Positions 45,425 to 53,389 of a stretch of DNA of 64,000 nucleotides are shown here, piece after piece. The stretch's first letter is position 1, and each line of letters opens with the position of its first letter. Under the pieces are notes generated by a model that saw only the letters and a program-made list of their open reading frames with translations, ran no database searches and was not told the DNA's origin. This DNA comes from Bacteroidia bacterium (GTDB lineage Bacteria > Bacteroidota > Bacteroidia > J057), in the NCBI GenBank assembly GCA_033391075.1, contig JAWPMV010000005.1, positions 62,001 to 126,000 on the forward strand, read 5' to 3'. A program made the position numbers and the translations under genes.

Positions 45425-45578
45425 CCAAATGAATAGGTAAGAGTAAGTTGAAAAGATGCTATAGGCTCATATGCCTTCGGTAAATTATTTCAAGGAGGAT
45501 TTATACTTCTTCGTGTAGCAGCTTTTTGTATCTTCCAGGCACGTTAGAAATGGATTTGTCCACCCTATCCTAAATGAA

Positions 45579-47357
45579 ATGAAAAGACCTACTACTACAC
45601 GGCTTTCCAAGGCTCCCTGGATTTTGCTTTTAAGCAGCTTTCTTTTGCTTGATATTTCTTGCGGGCCCTCACAAACAACAACTTCAGAAGCTGACCTTAT
45701 TATTCACAACGCGAAAATCTATACCCTGTCCTGGGAGGATCCGGATGAAAATGGAACACCAGCAGCTGATGCTCCGTTCACGGATGGAAGATGGAATCCG
45801 GATGCGGAGGCAATTGTCATTAAGGGCGATAAACTCATCTACATCGGAAATAAGGAATCCGCTCTAGAATATAAAGGAGATAAGACACAAATCATCGATG
45901 CAGAAGGCAACATTCTTATCCCGGGCTTGATAGACTCACACACCCATCCATTTGGCTTTGGAGCAAATTTGGGGAAAGTAGATCTCACAAATTTGAAGGA
46001 TAAGGAGTTGATTGTTCAGACCTTAAAGGAAGAATCAGATCCGAATATTAAAAAAGGAGATTGGATTCTGGGTTTTGGATATGACGAAGGCAATCTTTCG
46101 ACAGAAGCCCTTCCCAATGCAGATCTGCTTTCCACTCATTTCCCTGATAATCCGGTCTATCTGCTCGGTGCTCATGGCTTTTCATCTGTTGCGAATCGGA
46201 TGGCTATGGAATTGGTAGGAATAAATTCAGACAGTGAGGCTCCTGTTGGTGGTGAAATCGTGAAAGATGCACAAGGTAATCTCATGGGCATTTTTCTCAA
46301 CAATGCCAGCGGAATGCTCGCTGATGCCTTACCGGCTAAAAGCCTCGAAGATTATAAAAAAATCGGACTGTATGGGCTGAACGTAATGGCAAAATCTGGA
46401 TTTACTAGCATTCACGATGCAGGCATGGGCCGAACGAATTATGAAAGCTATCAAGCGCTCGAAGATGAAGGAAACTTGCCCATACGGGTATATGGAATGA
46501 TACGAGCTACGGATACTTCCCTGGTTAATCAGCTTAAACAGCAGGGGCCGGATCAGGACATGGAAGAAATGTTTGTAGTTCGATCGCTTAAGGCATATTA
46601 TGACGGTTCTTTAGGAATTCGAGGTGCCAGAATGATAGAGGATTATTCGGATAAAGCCGGTCACAAAGGTGTCAGCGGTGAGGCATATGGCTATGATGAA
46701 GCCCTGGTTGCTGAAATGATGAATCTGGGTTACCAAACAGGTATACATGCTATTGGGGATGCCGGGAATCGGGAAGTACTGAATTTCTACAATAGAGTCT
46801 ATGAAAAACACCCGAATGCTCGAAAGAATCGAAATCGCATTGAACATGCGCAAGTGGTTCATCCCGATGATTTTGATCGCTTCAAAAGCCTGGATTTGAT
46901 TGCTTCAATGGAACCTCCTCATATGGCCGAGGATTTAGATTGGGCAGAGGATCGAGTAGGACGTGAACGCATCAAAGGGGCTTATGCCTGGCGAACGATG
47001 CGGGAAAAAGGAGTACCCCTGACTTTTAATTCGGACCTTACGGGTTCAGACCACAGCATTTTTTATGGTTTGTATGCAGCCATTGCCCGAAAGAATCGCG
47101 ACAAAAAACCTGATGGCGGCTGGTATATCGAACAAAAGATGTCTCCTGAAGAAGCATTACGTGCCTACACCATTTGGGCGGCATATGCTGGGTTTCAGGA
47201 AAAGGAAATCGGGAGCCTGGAAGTTGGAAAAATGGCGGATATCACCATGCTAAATATTGATGTACTCAATCTGGGTTTGACGGATCCGGATAAATTATGG
47301 GACGGAAAAATCCTGATGACAATGGTAGGAGGCAAAATAGTTTATGAAGGAATGTAA
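45579..47357 (+). CDS. YtcJ-like amidohydrolase lipoprotein
   Basis: 592 residues. Lipobox LLLDISC with Cys28, an unusual location for an amidohydrolase. The amidohydrolase_3 (YtcJ-like) core shows HTHPFGFG (His121-x-His123), a metal-binding His in GIHAIGDAGNRE, RIEHAQVVHPDD and the closing NSDLTGSDHSIFYG Asp. The chemistry is metal-dependent hydrolysis of amide-type bonds; an amino-sugar deacetylase or dipeptide role is conceivable but unproven. Begins 154 bp after the GH78-like gene. Confidence 0.88.
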   Translation: MKRPTTTRLSKAPWILLLSSFLLLDISCGPSQTTTSEADLIIHNAKIYTLSWEDPDENGTPAADAPFTDGRWNPDAEAIVIKGDKLIYIGNKESALEYKGDKTQIIDAEGNILIPGLIDSHTHPFGFGANLGKVDLTNLKDKELIVQTLKEESDPNIKKGDWILGFGYDEGNLSTEALPNADLLSTHFPDNPVYLLGAHGFSSVANRMAMELVGINSDSEAPVGGEIVKDAQGNLMGIFLNNASGMLADALPAKSLEDYKKIGLYGLNVMAKSGFTSIHDAGMGRTNYESYQALEDEGNLPIRVYGMIRATDTSLVNQLKQQGPDQDMEEMFVVRSLKAYYDGSLGIRGARMIEDYSDKAGHKGVSGEAYGYDEALVAEMMNLGYQTGIHAIGDAGNREVLNFYNRVYEKHPNARKNRNRIEHAQVVHPDDFDRFKSLDLIASMEPPHMAEDLDWAEDRVGRERIKGAYAWRTMREKGVPLTFNSDLTGSDHSIFYGLYAAIARKNRDKKPDGGWYIEQKMSPEEALRAYTIWAAYAGFQEKEIGSLEVGKMADITMLNIDVLNLGLTDPDKLWDGKILMTMVGGKIVYEGM

Positions 47358-47418
47358 GGCGCTTGACCTTTGGGAATTGAGCTTGTCTTCATTTTGCCAG
47401 AAAATCAAACCAGATCAG

Positions 47419-48246
47419 ATGTCTCTACAACACATAGAAATACTCAGAAGAAGCATAGGAATCACATTCTGCCTCCTTATCATTTTGTCATGCAGCCAGA
47501 TGGAAAATGCGGACAAGGGAGTATCCAGGGAAGAGGTAAAAAATCAAGTTTTGGTCCTGGGCACTATTCATAGCGGCCATTTAAAAGATAGCGTTTATAA
47601 TATCTCATACCTGGATAAATTGATTCGTGAGATCGATCCCGATTTTATCCTGGCCGAGATTCCTCCGGATCGTATGCAGGAGGCCATGGAAGGATTTTTG
47701 AGGGATGATAGCATTTCTGAGCCACGTGTCATGCGATTTCCGGAATATGTGGATGTCGTTTTTCCTCTACTCAAAGAAATGGATTTCGAAATTATCCCCA
47801 CAGCCGGATGGACCCAACCTATGGCTCAGGAAAGAAGCCAAAAACTGAGAGCTATTAGTGAAAATCCAGATCGTTTGGATGATTGGAAAGCATATCGGGA
47901 AGCCAATAGGCAGTCAGATTCGGTTTATGAAGCTAGCGGAAAACGCAATGATCCCTATTTTATCCATACACATAGCTATGACAGCATTCAGGATATCGCT
48001 TTGCAAGTCTATAATCGCCTGTTTAATGTGGAATTGGGCTTAGGGGGATGGGACAATATCAACATCGCGCACTACTGGAATATTCATAAGGCGCTGGAGA
48101 AACACAAATATGCAGGAAAGCGATTCCTGATTATTTATGGAGCGGGCCATAAAGGTTGGTTTCTCAGGGAATTGAAACAAAGAGATGATATTCAACTGCT
48201 GGAGATGCGTCCCTTCCTGGATGCCATTTCTGAAATGAGTCCTTAA
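47419..48246 (+). CDS. DUF5694 / TIKI-TraB-like lipoprotein
   Basis: 275 residues from the ATG at 47419, which gives a signal and lipobox LIILSC; a longer in-frame start at 47344 would overlap the amidohydrolase end. Key motifs of the TIKI/TraB/EreA-like superfamily: VLVLGTIHSGH near residue 45 and IIYGAGHKGWFL near the end, with conserved Glu in LAEIPPDRM. Members are putative metal-dependent hydrolases or esterases. Lipid anchoring places it outside the cytoplasm. Function in the glycan locus is unclear. Confidence 0.75.
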   Translation: MSLQHIEILRRSIGITFCLLIILSCSQMENADKGVSREEVKNQVLVLGTIHSGHLKDSVYNISYLDKLIREIDPDFILAEIPPDRMQEAMEGFLRDDSISEPRVMRFPEYVDVVFPLLKEMDFEIIPTAGWTQPMAQERSQKLRAISENPDRLDDWKAYREANRQSDSVYEASGKRNDPYFIHTHSYDSIQDIALQVYNRLFNVELGLGGWDNINIAHYWNIHKALEKHKYAGKRFLIIYGAGHKGWFLRELKQRDDIQLLEMRPFLDAISEMSP

Positions 48247-48276
48247 GAATAATGAGTCTGCTGATGTTATAGATAT

Positions 48277-48984
48277 ATGAAAGTTGAAGTCCTGGTAGAT
48301 AAAGATGCATTAGCAGAAACAGCTTCAAACTTTCTGCTAGAAGAAATTAGGAAGCATGCAAAATTGCTATTGTGTGCTGCTACGGGAAATACTCCTATTG
48401 GAACCTATAAAAAGTTGAGCGAAAAGCTGAAAAGCGATCAGGCAGAAAAAATCCGATTATTAAAACTCGATGAATGGGGAGGCATTTTTATGGCTCATCC
48501 CGAAAGCTGCGAACAGTATTTACAAGAAAGTCTTATAAAACCCCTGAAAATATCGAAGGATCGCTACTTCTCTTTTGAGAGCGATCCAAATAATCCCGAG
48601 CTAGAGATCAAGCGCATGCAGAAAATCCTGGATAGAGAAGGCCCTATTGATCTCTGTGTATTGGGTTTAGGGGCGAATGGACACCTTGCTTTTAATGAGC
48701 CAGCAGATCAATTAATTCCCCATTGCCATATTGCTGATCTTTCTTCAGCAAGTATGCAACACAGCATGGCGCAGGCTATGGAAGAAAAACCCACATATGG
48801 ATTAAGTTTAGGAATGGCTGATATACTTCAATCCAAAACTATTGTCATATTGATTAGTGGGAAGCATAAACGAGCCATAACAAAAGCCTTTCTCTCTCAA
48901 AAAATAAGTACCCAGCTGCCTGCCTCTTTCCTATGGCTGCATCCTCGAACCTACTGCTTTTTGGATCAGGAAGCTTTTGGATAA
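48277..48984 (+). CDS. Hexosamine-6-phosphate deaminase/isomerase (NagB/AgaI-like)
   Basis: 235 residues. NagB superfamily motifs: LLLCAATGNTPIGTYKKL (phosphate loop), RLLKLDEWGG with catalytic Asp, CVLGLGANGHLAFNEPAD with the metal/active-site His, and KPTYGLSLGMADIL. The last wording is closer to galactosamine-6-phosphate isomerase than to the glucosamine enzyme, so the natural substrate may be galactosamine-6-phosphate. It makes a fructose- or tagatose-6-phosphate. Followed 33 bp later by the ROK kinase, together forming a small sugar-phosphate branch of the locus. Confidence 0.85.
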   Translation: MKVEVLVDKDALAETASNFLLEEIRKHAKLLLCAATGNTPIGTYKKLSEKLKSDQAEKIRLLKLDEWGGIFMAHPESCEQYLQESLIKPLKISKDRYFSFESDPNNPELEIKRMQKILDREGPIDLCVLGLGANGHLAFNEPADQLIPHCHIADLSSASMQHSMAQAMEEKPTYGLSLGMADILQSKTIVILISGKHKRAITKAFLSQKISTQLPASFLWLHPRTYCFLDQEAFG

Positions 48985-49017
48985 ACATTCCATTCCACAA
49001 CTTTAACGATCAATCTC

Positions 49018-49938
49018 ATGGTAATTCAGGCAGGTATCGGAATAGATTTGGGGGGCACAAGCCTCAAATATGGTATCGTAGATATTGCTCGGAAGGTCCA
49101 TTGGGAAAGTAAAAGGCCCAGTAAAGCCAAAACCTCGCGGAGAGAAATTGAAGAAAACATCCTGGAGTCTGCCAATGAAGCCCTCATACAGGCAGAATCC
49201 TTGGGAATCAATATTCAGGCAATTGGAATAGGGACTCCGGGAGTTGTAAATGGGGCGGGCTTAGTCCTGGGTGGTTCCCCTAACCTTGCAGGCTGGGATC
49301 AGGTTCCGCTGGCAAAGATTCTCCAAGAAGCCACGGGCCTTCCTGCTGTTGCAGCCAATGATGCAGATATGATGGCTATAGGAGAAACACATGCTGCAGG
49401 AGGAGAAGCTACTACGGCCATATTCATCACCCTCGGTACAGGAATCGGAGGAGCTATGATTATCAAGGGGGAACTCTTCACCGGACATTTTGGTCTGGGA
49501 GGAGAAATGGGCGTAATCCCGATGCTGATTGATGGGAAAGTGTATAGCTGGGAAGATGTGGCGAGTACAACTGCTTTGGTAAAGCGCTATCGGGAAACCA
49601 GACCTGAAAAAGAGGGGGAAATAGATGGCAAATACATCATTCAGAAGTATTGGGAGGGTGAAGAATTAGCTAAAGAGAGCCTGGAATACTTTAGTCAGTT
49701 AGTTGGAATGGGGATAGCTGCCTTCATCAACATCTTCAATCCGGAAATGATCATTATTGGAGGCGGGATCTCTGAAGCAGGAGACTTTCTCATAGAGAAG
49801 ATCAAAACCCATAGTTTTAGATATGCCCTAAAGCCTTGCCAGCAAGGAGTCAAAATTTTGCGAGCAAGTTTAGGAAATCGAGCGGGATTCATGGGCGCGG
49901 GTATGTATGCCTTATCTCAATATCCAGCAAGCCCATAA
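49018..49938 (+). CDS. ROK-family sugar kinase
   Basis: 306 residues. ATP-binding start GIGIDLGGTSLKYGIVD, GIGTPGVVNGAGLVLGG, catalytic Asp115 in ANDADMMAIGE, and GTGIGGAMIIKGELF. The usual ROK zinc motif CxCGxxGCxE is replaced: after GGEMGVIPM comes DGKVYSWEDVASTTAL with no cysteine, as in Bacteroidota glucokinase-type members. Sugar choice is therefore open (glucose, N-acetylhexosamine or fructose). It is the last gene of the plus-strand run and converges on the response regulator gene. Confidence 0.9.
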   Translation: MVIQAGIGIDLGGTSLKYGIVDIARKVHWESKRPSKAKTSRREIEENILESANEALIQAESLGINIQAIGIGTPGVVNGAGLVLGGSPNLAGWDQVPLAKILQEATGLPAVAANDADMMAIGETHAAGGEATTAIFITLGTGIGGAMIIKGELFTGHFGLGGEMGVIPMLIDGKVYSWEDVASTTALVKRYRETRPEKEGEIDGKYIIQKYWEGEELAKESLEYFSQLVGMGIAAFINIFNPEMIIIGGGISEAGDFLIEKIKTHSFRYALKPCQQGVKILRASLGNRAGFMGAGMYALSQYPASP

Positions 49939-49958
49939 CTTGGCTTCAATCGACTGCC

Positions 49959-50657
49959 TCAGTTTTTAACACTTCCATCATTCAGCATAAAACCTACCTT
50001 ATAAATATTCTGTATCTCTACTTTCGGATCTTTGCTTAGCAGCTTCCGAATCCGAGAAATATACACATCAAAACTCCGACCCAAAAAATAATCCTTCTTC
50101 CCATAAATATGCTCCAATGCATCTTGTCTTTTGAGGATGCGGTTTTTATGCAGAGCCAAAAGTCGAAGGATTTGATTCTCTTTTTCTGTAAGGCTAAAGC
50201 TTTGCCCTCCAAACATTAACTCCTGTCGGTTGAAATCATACTGAAATTGGCCGATTTGAAATTGAGTAGGCGCATCTTTGAAGGGATCGCTTTTATACTT
50301 CCGCAGTACTACATGGATTTTGCAAAGTAATTCATCTTCGTCGAAAGGTTTGGTTACATAATCTTCAGCACCCAAATCATAGCCTAGCAATTTGTCCTCT
50401 TTCATCGATTTGGCTGTGAGGAAAATGAAAGGGGTTTCCAGGCCTTTGCTCTTCATTGCACGAGCCATATTGAAGCCATCAAATTTGGGCATCATTACAT
50501 CCAGTAAACAAAGATCAAAATGTTGCTTCTCCAATAATTCCAAACCCGCCAATCCATCCTTGCAGAGTTTGACCTGCATATTGGCGGATTCGAGGTAGTC
50601 CATGAGCAAGAATCCAAGATTTAGGTCGTCTTCGACTAAGAGTATTCTTTTCTGCAT
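49959..50657 (-). CDS. OmpR-family response regulator
   Basis: 232 residues from the ATG that begins MQKRILLVEDDLNLGFLL; an upstream in-frame Met gives a non-coding leader. Receiver domain with phospho-acceptor Asp53 in LLDVMMPKFDGF, Lys in KPFDEDEL, then a winged-helix C-terminal domain (FSLTEKENQILRLLALHKNR, GRSFDVYISRIRKLL). Its partner kinase ends 299 bp upstream on the same strand. In between is a repeat element, so the operon is interrupted. Likely target: the 11-bp direct repeats at 52267. Confidence 0.93.
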   Translation of the reverse strand: MQKRILLVEDDLNLGFLLMDYLESANMQVKLCKDGLAGLELLEKQHFDLCLLDVMMPKFDGFNMARAMKSKGLETPFIFLTAKSMKEDKLLGYDLGAEDYVTKPFDEDELLCKIHVVLRKYKSDPFKDAPTQFQIGQFQYDFNRQELMFGGQSFSLTEKENQILRLLALHKNRILKRQDALEHIYGKKDYFLGRSFDVYISRIRKLLSKDPKVEIQNIYKVGFMLNDGSVKN

Positions 50658-50679
50658 TTGATTGTTATTTGGAGCTTTT

Positions 50680-50790
50680 GCCACTTTTTTACGAAAAAAA
50701 GTGGCGCAAAAACCGGCAAGATTTTAAACCAGCCGCACTGTCCGCCCCGACCACCATATCTTGTGGGCCATCGCGCTTGAAGGAGGGACG
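50680..50790. repeat. Dispersed hairpin-led repeat element, copy B
   Basis: Hairpin CCACTTTTTT, ACG, AAAAAAAGTGG at 50681-50704, then GCGCAAAAACCGG, AAACCAGCCGCACTG, TCCGCCCCG and GGGCCATCGCGC. Same block order as 2471-2580. It lies in the 299-bp gap between the kinase and regulator genes of one operon. The remaining bases to 50956 include TTTTTCTCTC/GAGGAAAAAG, another possible hairpin, and no gene. Confidence 0.6.
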
Positions 50791-50956
50791 GATGTTGGGT
50801 ACTTATATTTAAAAACAACCCCAAAGCGCGTTGGAGATGGAACGAGAATTTAGGGGATGGAAATGCGGGTTGGCTGGTTCTTTCGTTCCGACTTCGTTTT
50901 TCCACTTTTTCTCTCAAAAAGAGGAAAAAGACCCTCAAAAAATGAAAAACAAACAT

Positions 50957-52210
50957 CTATAAAGAAGGAATTAACAATTGAAACAAACTCCCCTTTTGCA
51001 ACTCACTATCAACCTTCACAAAACCTTTATGCATCACCATAATGGTCTTGACGTAAGATAAACCTATCCCAAAACCCTTGGCTTCACGAACATTTCCGGT
51101 ATTGACTCTTTGGAATTTTTCAAAAATATGATCCAGATCCTTTTGGCTGATCCCGATGCCATTGTCTTTAAACAAGAGTCGCACGTGTTTATCATCTTCG
51201 GAAAGGGAAATTTTAATTCGCGGAGGATCTTTGGAATATTTCAGGGCATTATCGATCAGGTTACGGCAGACGTTGCTGAGGTGGTAATAGTCCCCCATGA
51301 TCTGTAGACTTTTCTCTGGCGTTTCCCATTCAATCTCTCCTCCTCTTTCCTCAGCTATCAAACTCATTTCATCTATCACCTCACTCAGCAAGCTCCCCAG
51401 ATCAAGTACCTCTTTCTTTAAGCTATATTCTCCATTTTCAAGTCTGGCTAAAGAAAGTACCCGCTCAATCTGATAGGCCAATTTCGAATTCTCCGCTTGA
51501 ATGATCTGGGCGTACTTATTGTCTTCTAGCTCAGTATGTTTACGTTTGAGCAGTTTAAGTGCCAGTGAAATATTGGTCAATGGGGTTTTGAGTTCGTGGG
51601 CCGTATTGTTGAAGAAGTCGATATTATTCTCTGTGATCCTCTTTTGTTTGACCAAAGACCATAACACCATAAAAGAAACGGATGCCAGTAATAGGAAGAT
51701 GAGAATGGATGAAAGGATCATTGAACCCATTTTCGAATAGGTATAATCCTCTCTTGAAATAAATGAAATACCCAGCATCATGGGATCTTTACAGCTACTA
51801 CTCATATTTATGGCCGAACAATAGGTCGGGGCAAAATTCCCCTCATTTGCCGCAAAAATGCCGACCCTGTATTTTTCATCTATCCCATAGCAGGCCATAT
51901 AAGTACTCAATCTTTCCTCCAGCAACTCCTGATCTCCGAAGCTGATGTAGGGAATTTGGGTTGATAGATAATTGATATAGTTGGTCGTTCCACATTGCTT
52001 TTGAAGGGGAAACCCTGGTTCATCTTTCAGTCGGTAGAAATCGCTCAAGGCGCTACCCATAGCAAGATTCACTTTCTGGTCAAACTGCTCTTCAATCAGC
52101 TTTTTAGAGGTAGTGAGCCAATGGATTTGAAAGGCCATTAGGGCGAATAAAGCCAGGCAGACAATTCCGAAGAGATAAGGGACTTGTTTGAAATGAGATA
52201 ATTTCTTCAA
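50957..52210 (-). CDS. Membrane sensor histidine kinase
   Basis: 417 residues. TM1 at about 11-30 (FGIVCLALFALMAFQIHWL), an extracytoplasmic region with Cys (KQCGTTNYINYL, TYMACYGI, NMSSSCKD) at 35-155, and TM2 at about 168-190. HisKA H-box NTAHELKTPLTNISLAL and HATPase motifs: NLIDNALKYSKD (N), DNGIGISQKDLD (G1), GFGIGLSYVK (G2). Several cysteines in the sensor region suggest a redox or metal signal, but this is only a guess. Divergent from the Cys-rich protein gene at 52391. Resembles the RprX type. Confidence 0.92.
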   Translation of the reverse strand: MKKLSHFKQVPYLFGIVCLALFALMAFQIHWLTTSKKLIEEQFDQKVNLAMGSALSDFYRLKDEPGFPLQKQCGTTNYINYLSTQIPYISFGDQELLEERLSTYMACYGIDEKYRVGIFAANEGNFAPTYCSAINMSSSCKDPMMLGISFISREDYTYSKMGSMILSSILIFLLLASVSFMVLWSLVKQKRITENNIDFFNNTAHELKTPLTNISLALKLLKRKHTELEDNKYAQIIQAENSKLAYQIERVLSLARLENGEYSLKKEVLDLGSLLSEVIDEMSLIAEERGGEIEWETPEKSLQIMGDYYHLSNVCRNLIDNALKYSKDPPRIKISLSEDDKHVRLLFKDNGIGISQKDLDHIFEKFQRVNTGNVREAKGFGIGLSYVKTIMVMHKGFVKVDSELQKGSLFQLLIPSL

Positions 52211-52266
52211 GGTTTTAGGCTTTTATGCTAAACAAAGAACCTAAATTTTCAGCTTCGAGGCTGGTC

Positions 52267-52310
52267 TTTAACAACTTTTTAACAAGCTGTTAGGAGCTAT
52301 TAAACAAGTT
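52267..52310. promoter_or_regulatory. Four tandem 11-bp direct repeats, probable response-regulator operator
   Basis: TTTAACAACTT (52267), TTTAACAAGCT (52278), GTTAGGAGCTA (52289, degenerate) and TTAAACAAGTT (52300) follow each other with exact 11-bp spacing, one helical turn, as expected for OmpR-type head-to-tail dimers. They lie between the kinase gene and the Cys-rich protein gene. The last repeat ends 17 bp before the -7 box at 52328, where the -33 element would be, which is the layout of an activated promoter. A fifth partial copy, ATTTAACAA, lies at 52376. Confidence 0.7.
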
Positions 52311-52327
52311 CGTATCTACTTGATGGA

Positions 52328-52335
52328 TAATTTTG
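52328..52335 (+). promoter_or_regulatory. Bacteroidota -7 box of the Cys-rich protein promoter
   Basis: TAATTTTG matches the TAnnTTTG consensus exactly. No TTG -33 box is visible at the right distance; instead the operator repeats occupy that place. Confidence 0.6.
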
Positions 52336-52390
52336 GACTAGATTATTCGCTGCCTTATCAGCAGTACCGAAAACATTTAACAATAGAATT

Positions 52391-52801
52391 ATGAAAAAGA
52401 TGATCAGCCTATGCTGTGTTTTCCTCTTCCTTGGTTTCACTGCTTTTGCTCAGTCTGCCGAAGTTTCCAAAACCGCTGCCAAAACAGAGAAGACCAGCTG
52501 CAAACCTGTTCCACCTGAAGTATGTGCAGCCAAAATGGGAATCAGCCTGGAAGATTACCTAAAAAGAAACAAGCAGTGCAAAACTACTTCGACTGCATCA
52601 GCTGAGAATTCAGCTCTACCCATCATAAGAGTTGCCAATACTTCTACCAGCACTAAAGCAAATAAGAAAAGCTGCGGTTCAATAGAGGAATGCGCCAAAA
52701 AGATGGGCATGTCGGTCGAGGAGTGTAAAGCCAAATGTGGATCAAAAGTAGCTTTAGCGGATGAAAAGGTTTCTGCTGAAATCGCTGAATCCCGGCAATA
52801 G
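52391..52801 (+). CDS. Small exported Cys-rich protein with duplicated motif
   Basis: 136 residues. Signal peptide MKKMISLCCVFLFLGFTAFA. Mature part has two related Cys segments: CKPVPPEVCAAKMGISLEDY..KQC and CGSIEECAKKMGMSVEECKAKC, joined by a Ser/Thr-rich linker. Each carries a C…C-AxKMGxS pattern. This looks like an internal duplication of a small metal- or thiol-binding unit. I recognise no family. It is divergent from the histidine kinase with the operator array between, so it is probably a regulated target of that system. Confidence 0.75.
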   Translation: MKKMISLCCVFLFLGFTAFAQSAEVSKTAAKTEKTSCKPVPPEVCAAKMGISLEDYLKRNKQCKTTSTASAENSALPIIRVANTSTSTKANKKSCGSIEECAKKMGMSVEECKAKCGSKVALADEKVSAEIAESRQ

Positions 52802-52962
52802 CTGTTTAAGGAGTTGATGTACTAATTATAAAGAAAGTCTGTGTCTAATCGGCATAGGCTTTTTCCTTTTCTGTTGTCAAATCCTGGATTTTTAATTGCA
52901 AAGAGCCGGACAGAAGCCAGGCTTCAAAATGACAAGGGTTTAAAAGCTTTCTTCACATATTT

Positions 52963-53195
52963 TTATCCCATCTTCCCCTCCCCTTTCATTTGCTCAATTT
53001 TGTCGTCCGAATATCCCATTTCCGTTAATAGATTCTGTTTATCTGCACCGATTTCCGGAGGATCATTTAAGATTTCGGCTTGTTATCTGAAATAACCGGA
53101 CCTATCTGTGCCTCTTCCATTTTAGGGTAAGCCAATTTTACAGCTTTAGCCTTTTGGATCCAATTTATAAGCATTTCCAAACAAGCCTTGTATTG
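52963..53195 (-). pseudogene. Frameshifted C-terminal remnant of a CaiB/BaiF-type CoA-transferase
   Basis: On the minus strand one frame reads AVKLAYPKMEEAQIGPVISD up to a stop near 53070; the next frame continues NDPPEIGADKQNLLTEMGYS then DDKIEQMKGEGKMG to TAA at 52963. Together they match the family III CoA-transferase C-terminus (…xLGEHTxExLxELGYSxEEIxxLKxEG). One extra A in the AAATC run near 53073 would rejoin the frames. The upstream part of the gene is gone (stop at 53196). Confidence 0.7.
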
Positions 53196-53308
53196 CTATT
53201 AGCTATTGCTTTCGCCTAAAGGAAAACTGCTTAGGAAATATTCAGGCAAAACTACGACTTCTGTGTAGTGTCCAATGAATGCTTTTAAGGTAGGTGCTTT
53301 GAAGTGCG

Positions 53309-53348
53309 AGGGCTTTGTAAAAGTTTGTAGCGAAATTTACAAAGCCCT
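53309..53348. terminator. Perfect 13-bp hairpin downstream of the S41 peptidase gene
   Basis: AGGGCTTTGTAAA pairs with TTTACAAAGCCCT across a 14-nt loop. It lies 42 bp beyond the stop codon of the minus-strand S41 peptidase. There is no clear T-tract on either side, so termination or mRNA stabilisation is inferred from position and stem strength only. Confidence 0.5.
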
Positions 53349-53389
53349 CTAGATTATTTCCTGTTTCCCGAAGGATTTATTTAGCTTTC

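Noticed and set aside
50636-50956. 106-residue minus-strand frame between the histidine kinase and regulator
   Set aside because: It runs over the dispersed hairpin element and its residue mix is not protein-like.
52841-53095. 84-residue plus-strand frame after the Cys-rich gene
   Set aside because: It is the antisense of the CoA-transferase relic, whose minus-strand reading matches a known family.
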